From NCBI RefSeq assembly GCF_000013445.1, contig NC_007796.1:1896936-1960935 (forward strand): 64,000 bases of DNA, read 5' to 3'. Below, one piece after another: positions 60,768 to 64,000 of the stretch; within the stretch, counting starts at the first letter, position 1, and every line of letters starts with the position of its first letter. Made by a program: the position numbers and the translations under genes. Below the pieces are notes generated by a model. It was not told where the DNA came from, ran no database searches, and saw only the letters and a program-made list of their open reading frames with translations. Source of the stretch: Methanospirillum hungatei JF-1. GTDB lineage: Archaea > Halobacteriota > Methanomicrobia > Methanomicrobiales > Methanospirillaceae.

Positions 60768-60930
60768 AGGGAAAAACAATAGCATTTTTTTGAGTACGAG
60801 TGAAAAACATATACCATCTCACCGTATGGAGTTGAGAGATAACCCGTAAATTTTGAAGAAGACTTTTATCCTATTCACTCTAATGTTCAAATATTATCGA
60901 AATGTGTACGCCATGATTTAGAGGGATAGA

Positions 60931-61395
60931 ATGAAAAAGATATCATTGAAACCAATTTTCAGGATGATTGTCGCTCTTTTATTTGTAGGTCTGGCAATCT
61001 CCTTCTTTCCGGTGTCAGCGGCCATATTTATTGAAGATGGGACCGAACTGGATGAGTCTGCATTGATCGCATATCTCAAAGAACCTGCCCCTGAATTTGA
61101 AACTCCGCTCGTGATCTACTTTTATGATCCCAACTGTGGTGGCTGTATGCAGGTCCGTGACTTCTGGGATACGTACCTGAAAGAAAACCCTGATGTCATA
61201 CTTGAACAGGTCAACCTGGAGGAAGGCCCTGAACAGATGGATCAGTTTAAGCAATTTGCCGAGACCTATCACCGGGAAAAAGCCTTTATTCCCCTTGCAT
61301 ATATCGGCCCGGTCTCTTTGGAAGGGGCAGATGATATAAAAAATTATTTTGATATGGTATACACCTGGTATATGTCCTCATTTAAAGGAGAGTAA
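60931..61395 (+). CDS. secreted thioredoxin-like protein
   Basis: The 154-residue protein has a signal peptide (hydrophobic 12-26, PVSAA cleavage region). A thioredoxin fold follows, with the redox motif CGGC at 69-72 (YDPNCGGCMQVRDFW). The cis-Pro region is AFIPLAYIG. It is expected to make, break or isomerise disulfides outside the membrane. Archaeal secreted thioredoxins of this type may serve cysteine-rich surface proteins such as the one at 3229-3801, though that link is inference. GAGGGATAG precedes the ATG. Confidence 0.82.
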   Translation: MKKISLKPIFRMIVALLFVGLAISFFPVSAAIFIEDGTELDESALIAYLKEPAPEFETPLVIYFYDPNCGGCMQVRDFWDTYLKENPDVILEQVNLEEGPEQMDQFKQFAETYHREKAFIPLAYIGPVSLEGADDIKNYFDMVYTWYMSSFKGE

Positions 61396-61413
61396 TTCTC
61401 CGGGTCTTTTTTT
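61387..61413 (+). terminator. terminator after the thioredoxin-like gene
   Basis: GGAGA and TCTCC arms with a 5-nt loop overlap the stop codon and are followed after five bases by seven T (61407-61413). Confidence 0.6.
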
Positions 61414-61496
61414 GTCATTGTGAGTTAAAACGAGAAGCAGGATACTGTGGATACCAATGATATGATAATGGAAGCGCTCATATCATCCATAGGCAT

Positions 61497-62507
61497 ATGT
61501 TCGAAGAATTTATCAGGGCCAATAAATTTGACCAGGCATATCTCCCGGTCCTGCAGAAAAAACTCTGCTTTGAGGGTGAATGTGCAGGAAACGGGATTCT
61601 GAATTACGGAGTCCTCCTGACCCTCGCCACCATCATCTCAACGTATGGGGTCATAGCCGGATCCACTGCCACGGTTATCGGAGCTATGATAATTGCCCCG
61701 TTAATGACCCCGATTATGGCAACCACCCTCGCAATTGTTCTTGGAGACACGCACCGTGCCGGACGATCATTTATGATGGTGACGGTCAGTACGGTATTTG
61801 TCATCCTCCTTGCAGCCCTGATCACCTGTAGTATCTCTCCTTTGACCATTGATTTCCAGGGAAATCAGGAGATCCTCTCTCGAACCGCACCAGATATGTT
61901 TGCCCTCTATGTTGCTCTTGCATCAGGAGCCGCAGGAGCCTTTGCTGTCAGCCGGGAATCAGTCAGTGACTCACTGCCAGGGGTAGCAATAGCCATCTCT
62001 CTTGTGCCACCGCTCAGTGTCGTCGGAATCTCACTTTCAAAATTTCAATGGGGAGATGCTATTGGCTCTCTGCTTCTCTTTCTCACGAACCTTTTTGCAA
62101 TCCTGGTCTCCGGTGGAGCAGTATTCTGGCTTTCAGGCATAAAACCCGGATGGATGGACGAAGAGCGCTCAAAAAAACGGAAACAGGCGTTTTCCATAGC
62201 CGTCATCTGTGTAGTCCTGATATCGGTCCCGCTTTTTATATCAGGATATGAGACGTTGGAGCAGGCATATTACTCGAAAGAAGCACAGGAAATTACAAAG
62301 AACTGGCTGTATGGATCCGGGTATGAGATAACAGATTTTGATCTCCGCAAACAGAACCTGACCCTGCATATCATCGGAACAGGAGATATGCCTGACCCTG
62401 AACTCCTGCACCGGATGTTGGAGGACCATTTTCAAAGACCTATAGCCATTGATCTGCGGGCAATACCAGTGAATATAATTCATTACCCCTCGAAAACTGG
62501 GTCGTAG
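61497..62507 (+). CDS. DUF389 family membrane protein
   Basis: The 336-residue protein has a hydrophobic core of about six segments with the DUF389 signature GSTATVIGAMIIAPLMTPI at about 56-74, then AASGAAGAFAVSR and PGVAIAISLVPPLSVVGISLS. A soluble C-terminal part follows (TDFDLRKQNLTLHIIGTGDM). Members occur across bacteria and archaea without a firm role; some are studied as membrane stress or transport proteins. Start ATG 61497 lacks a strong ribosome site. It precedes the siroheme protein gene by about 50 bases. Confidence 0.85.
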   Translation: MFEEFIRANKFDQAYLPVLQKKLCFEGECAGNGILNYGVLLTLATIISTYGVIAGSTATVIGAMIIAPLMTPIMATTLAIVLGDTHRAGRSFMMVTVSTVFVILLAALITCSISPLTIDFQGNQEILSRTAPDMFALYVALASGAAGAFAVSRESVSDSLPGVAIAISLVPPLSVVGISLSKFQWGDAIGSLLLFLTNLFAILVSGGAVFWLSGIKPGWMDEERSKKRKQAFSIAVICVVLISVPLFISGYETLEQAYYSKEAQEITKNWLYGSGYEITDFDLRKQNLTLHIIGTGDMPDPELLHRMLEDHFQRPIAIDLRAIPVNIIHYPSKTGS

Positions 62508-62558
62508 AATGCGGGAGTTTTATCCACTTATCCGGAGTATCATTACCAGAGAGATAGT

Positions 62559-63242
62559 ATGAAAAAGGTAACCGGAGCCATTCTGCAGCGGGATGGAAAA
62601 ACATACGGGATTATGACCCATACCCCCTCTGGTATAGTAACCCCTGAGGATCTTGAACGTATCGCCGCAGTCGGGAGAAGATTCCACATTCCAATCATGA
62701 AAATTACCTCAGGACAGCGGATGATTCTTGCTGGAATACCCGCTGATAATGTTGATTCGGTAATGAAAGAACTTGGAACACTCGGAAGGCCAGACCTTGG
62801 GCCAGGTGTGAAATTTGTCCAGGCTTGTCTTGGCATAGAGAGCTGTAAGTGGGGATCACAGGATTCAATTGGCCTTGCAGCCAAAATTGAGGCCTGTGTT
62901 CAGGATAAAAAATTCCCGGCAAAAGTTAAGATCGGGGTATCGGGATGTCAACGATGCTGTAGTGAAAGTCATCTCCGTGATATCGGGCTTATCGGAACCA
63001 CCAGGGGATGGATTGTCCTTTTTGGAGGAAATGGGGGAAAAAAGCCAAGGTTCGCCGACCCGATAGCATATGGTTTGTCTGATAGTGAAGCATGCGATCT
63101 GGTTGGACGCCTGCTTGAATTTTATCAAAAAAACGGAGAAACCCAGGAACGGACTGCCCGATTCATGGAACGTATCGGGATCGATACATTAAAGTCAGAG
63201 CTGCTCTCTATGATCCCTTACATACATCTGGACAAGGTGTAA
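62559..63242 (+). CDS. small siroheme sulfite/nitrite reductase-like protein (Dsr-like group)
   Basis: The 227-residue protein comprises a ferredoxin-like half domain (about 5-75) followed by the siroheme/4Fe-4S site: C90-x5-C96 in ACLGIESC and C130-x3-C134 in GVSGCQRCC. This is the arrangement of sulfite and nitrite reductases in a half-size protein. Methanogens carry such dissimilatory sulfite reductase-like proteins, and their function is unsettled. Candidate roles are sulfite detoxification, nitrite reduction or biosynthesis. It is followed after two bases by a cupin gene. Confidence 0.88.
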   Translation: MKKVTGAILQRDGKTYGIMTHTPSGIVTPEDLERIAAVGRRFHIPIMKITSGQRMILAGIPADNVDSVMKELGTLGRPDLGPGVKFVQACLGIESCKWGSQDSIGLAAKIEACVQDKKFPAKVKIGVSGCQRCCSESHLRDIGLIGTTRGWIVLFGGNGGKKPRFADPIAYGLSDSEACDLVGRLLEFYQKNGETQERTARFMERIGIDTLKSELLSMIPYIHLDKV

Positions 63243-63244
63243 CC

Positions 63245-63583
63245 ATGATCATAACCGACGTAGCACAGGTTGTTTCAGGACCAAATCCACACCACGTGGA
63301 TGCCAGAAAGATCTATGACTCTCCGCATGCAATGGCGGTGGTCATCACCCTTAAGCCGGGAGAATCACTGAAAAAACATATTACTCCGGTCGATGTCTTC
63401 TTTTATGTCCTTGAAGGGACAGGAATCGTTGAGATTGGAGATGAGCGATCAGAGGTAACAAAGGATATGCTGGTGGAAAGCCCGGCAAGGATTCCTCACC
63501 GGTGGATTAACCAGAGTACTGAAATTTTCAGAGTCCTTGTTGTTAAAGTCCCAAAACCAATAGAAGAGACGAAATTACTCTGA
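63245..63583 (+). CDS. cupin domain protein
   Basis: The 112-residue single-domain cupin has motif 1 around LKPGESLKKHITPVDVFFYVLEG, with the His, Glu-equivalent and aromatic residues of the family, and motif 2 around SPARIPHRWINQS. Such small cupins usually bind a metal or small ligand. Only two bases separate it from the siroheme protein, so they are co-transcribed and may act together. The ATG lies in the sequence TAACCATG. Confidence 0.85.
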   Translation: MIITDVAQVVSGPNPHHVDARKIYDSPHAMAVVITLKPGESLKKHITPVDVFFYVLEGTGIVEIGDERSEVTKDMLVESPARIPHRWINQSTEIFRVLVVKVPKPIEETKLL

Positions 63584-63622
63584 CCGTACCATCTTTTCAA
63601 AGGGTGCAGTATGAACGGCCTG

Positions 63623-64000
63623 TTATTTCACAATCCTCCATCCACCTTTCGGTACCCGGATCTCAAATAAGGCTCCCTGCCCTTCCTGCCCTCGTTCGAT
63701 AATAGAAATTCCGGTAAGTGCAAGGATCTCCCGTACTAGAAATAATCCAAGCCCGGTATTATTCCCAAATCCCCGCTCAAAAATTTTTTCTTTACATTCC
63801 AGAGGTATACCAACGCCGTCATCGGCATACGTAATAAGGAACTCATCACCGGATCTCTGTGCAGATATATGAATTGAAGTGACCGTTTTTCCATGCCTGA
63901 TAGAATTATCTATAAGGTTCAGGAATACCCTGGAGAGCATCTGATCTGCATAGAGGTAGACATCAGGAAGATCGAGAATAATCCGAATAGACTCTGGCAG
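63623..64000 (-). CDS. histidine kinase, C-terminal ATPase part (cut by window end)
   Basis: The frame runs off the right edge, leaving 125 residues. These show the HATPase domain of a histidine kinase: N box SRVFLNLIDNSIRHG, G1 box YADDGVGIP, the ATP-lid region ERGFGNNTGLGLFL (G2), and the final GALFEIRVP strand. The sensor and His-containing part lie beyond the window, so the family type cannot be decided. Confidence 0.85.
   Translation of the reverse strand: MPESIRIILDLPDVYLYADQMLSRVFLNLIDNSIRHGKTVTSIHISAQRSGDEFLITYADDGVGIPLECKEKIFERGFGNNTGLGLFLVREILALTGISIIERGQEGQGALFEIRVPKGGWRIVK

Overview
The window is about 64 kb of archaeal chromosome. It most resembles a hydrogenotrophic methanogen of the order Methanomicrobiales, close to Methanospirillum. 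This placement is inferred from gene families, since no marker such as mcr or rRNA lies in the window. Supporting families are archaeal GlyRS, TrpRS and PheST, the Hef helicase-nuclease, a double-length EndA splicing endonuclease, archaeal RNase Z, a RecJ/GAN-like DHH protein, UPF0147, a DUF2117 protein, a small siroheme sulfite-reductase-like protein, and multi-domain PAS/histidine-kinase proteins. I see no tRNA, rRNA, CRISPR array or complete insertion sequence.

Region 1 (1-15 kb) is accessory and partly decayed. It holds the end of a SWIM-finger protein, a DUF4143 ATPase behind a 17-bp hairpin, secreted proteins (a Cys-rich protein and an adenosine deaminase), an MNT/HEPN pair, a methyltransferase, HNH and HD proteins, a TMEM175-like channel and a VIT1/CCC1 metal transporter. 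Broken genes are an alpha/beta hydrolase, a DJ-1/PfpI protein, a small secreted protein and a beheaded MFS transporter ending at a REP-like palindrome.

Region 2 (15-26.7 kb) has a C69 dipeptidase followed by a fused aconitase X and an Fe-S protein split by a one-base frameshift in a G run. Then come an acylphosphatase with a 12-heptad coiled coil, DUF2117 with an apparent ATT start, a RelE-type module, a gutted radical SAM gene, and a hicBA module whose hicA is frameshifted.

Region 3 (26.7-44 kb) is mostly housekeeping: glyS-hef, UPF0147, thiC with a YjbQ gene, a tightly overlapping run (radical SAM, UPF0200 kinase, TIM-barrel isomerase, RNase Z), a RecJ/GAN-like nuclease, small conserved proteins, PsiE, an OFA-family carrier, and acetyl-CoA synthetase, which fits acetate assimilation.

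Region 4 (44-64 kb) begins with a three-gene signalling block (HTH-PAS, receiver-PAS-kinase, receiver-PAS). It continues with pheS-pheT followed by a second acylphosphatase-coiled-coil gene, a second wrecked hicBA module, a Fic protein, trpS, endA, several membrane or secreted proteins, the siroheme protein with a cupin, and a histidine kinase cut by the window edge.

Three themes stand out. Many genes carry exactly one disabling lesion, and both HicA toxins are frameshifted. Several reading frames have no AUG/GUG/UUG at the position where conserved sequence begins. Two acylphosphatase domains are fused to coiled coils, a combination I cannot match to a described system.
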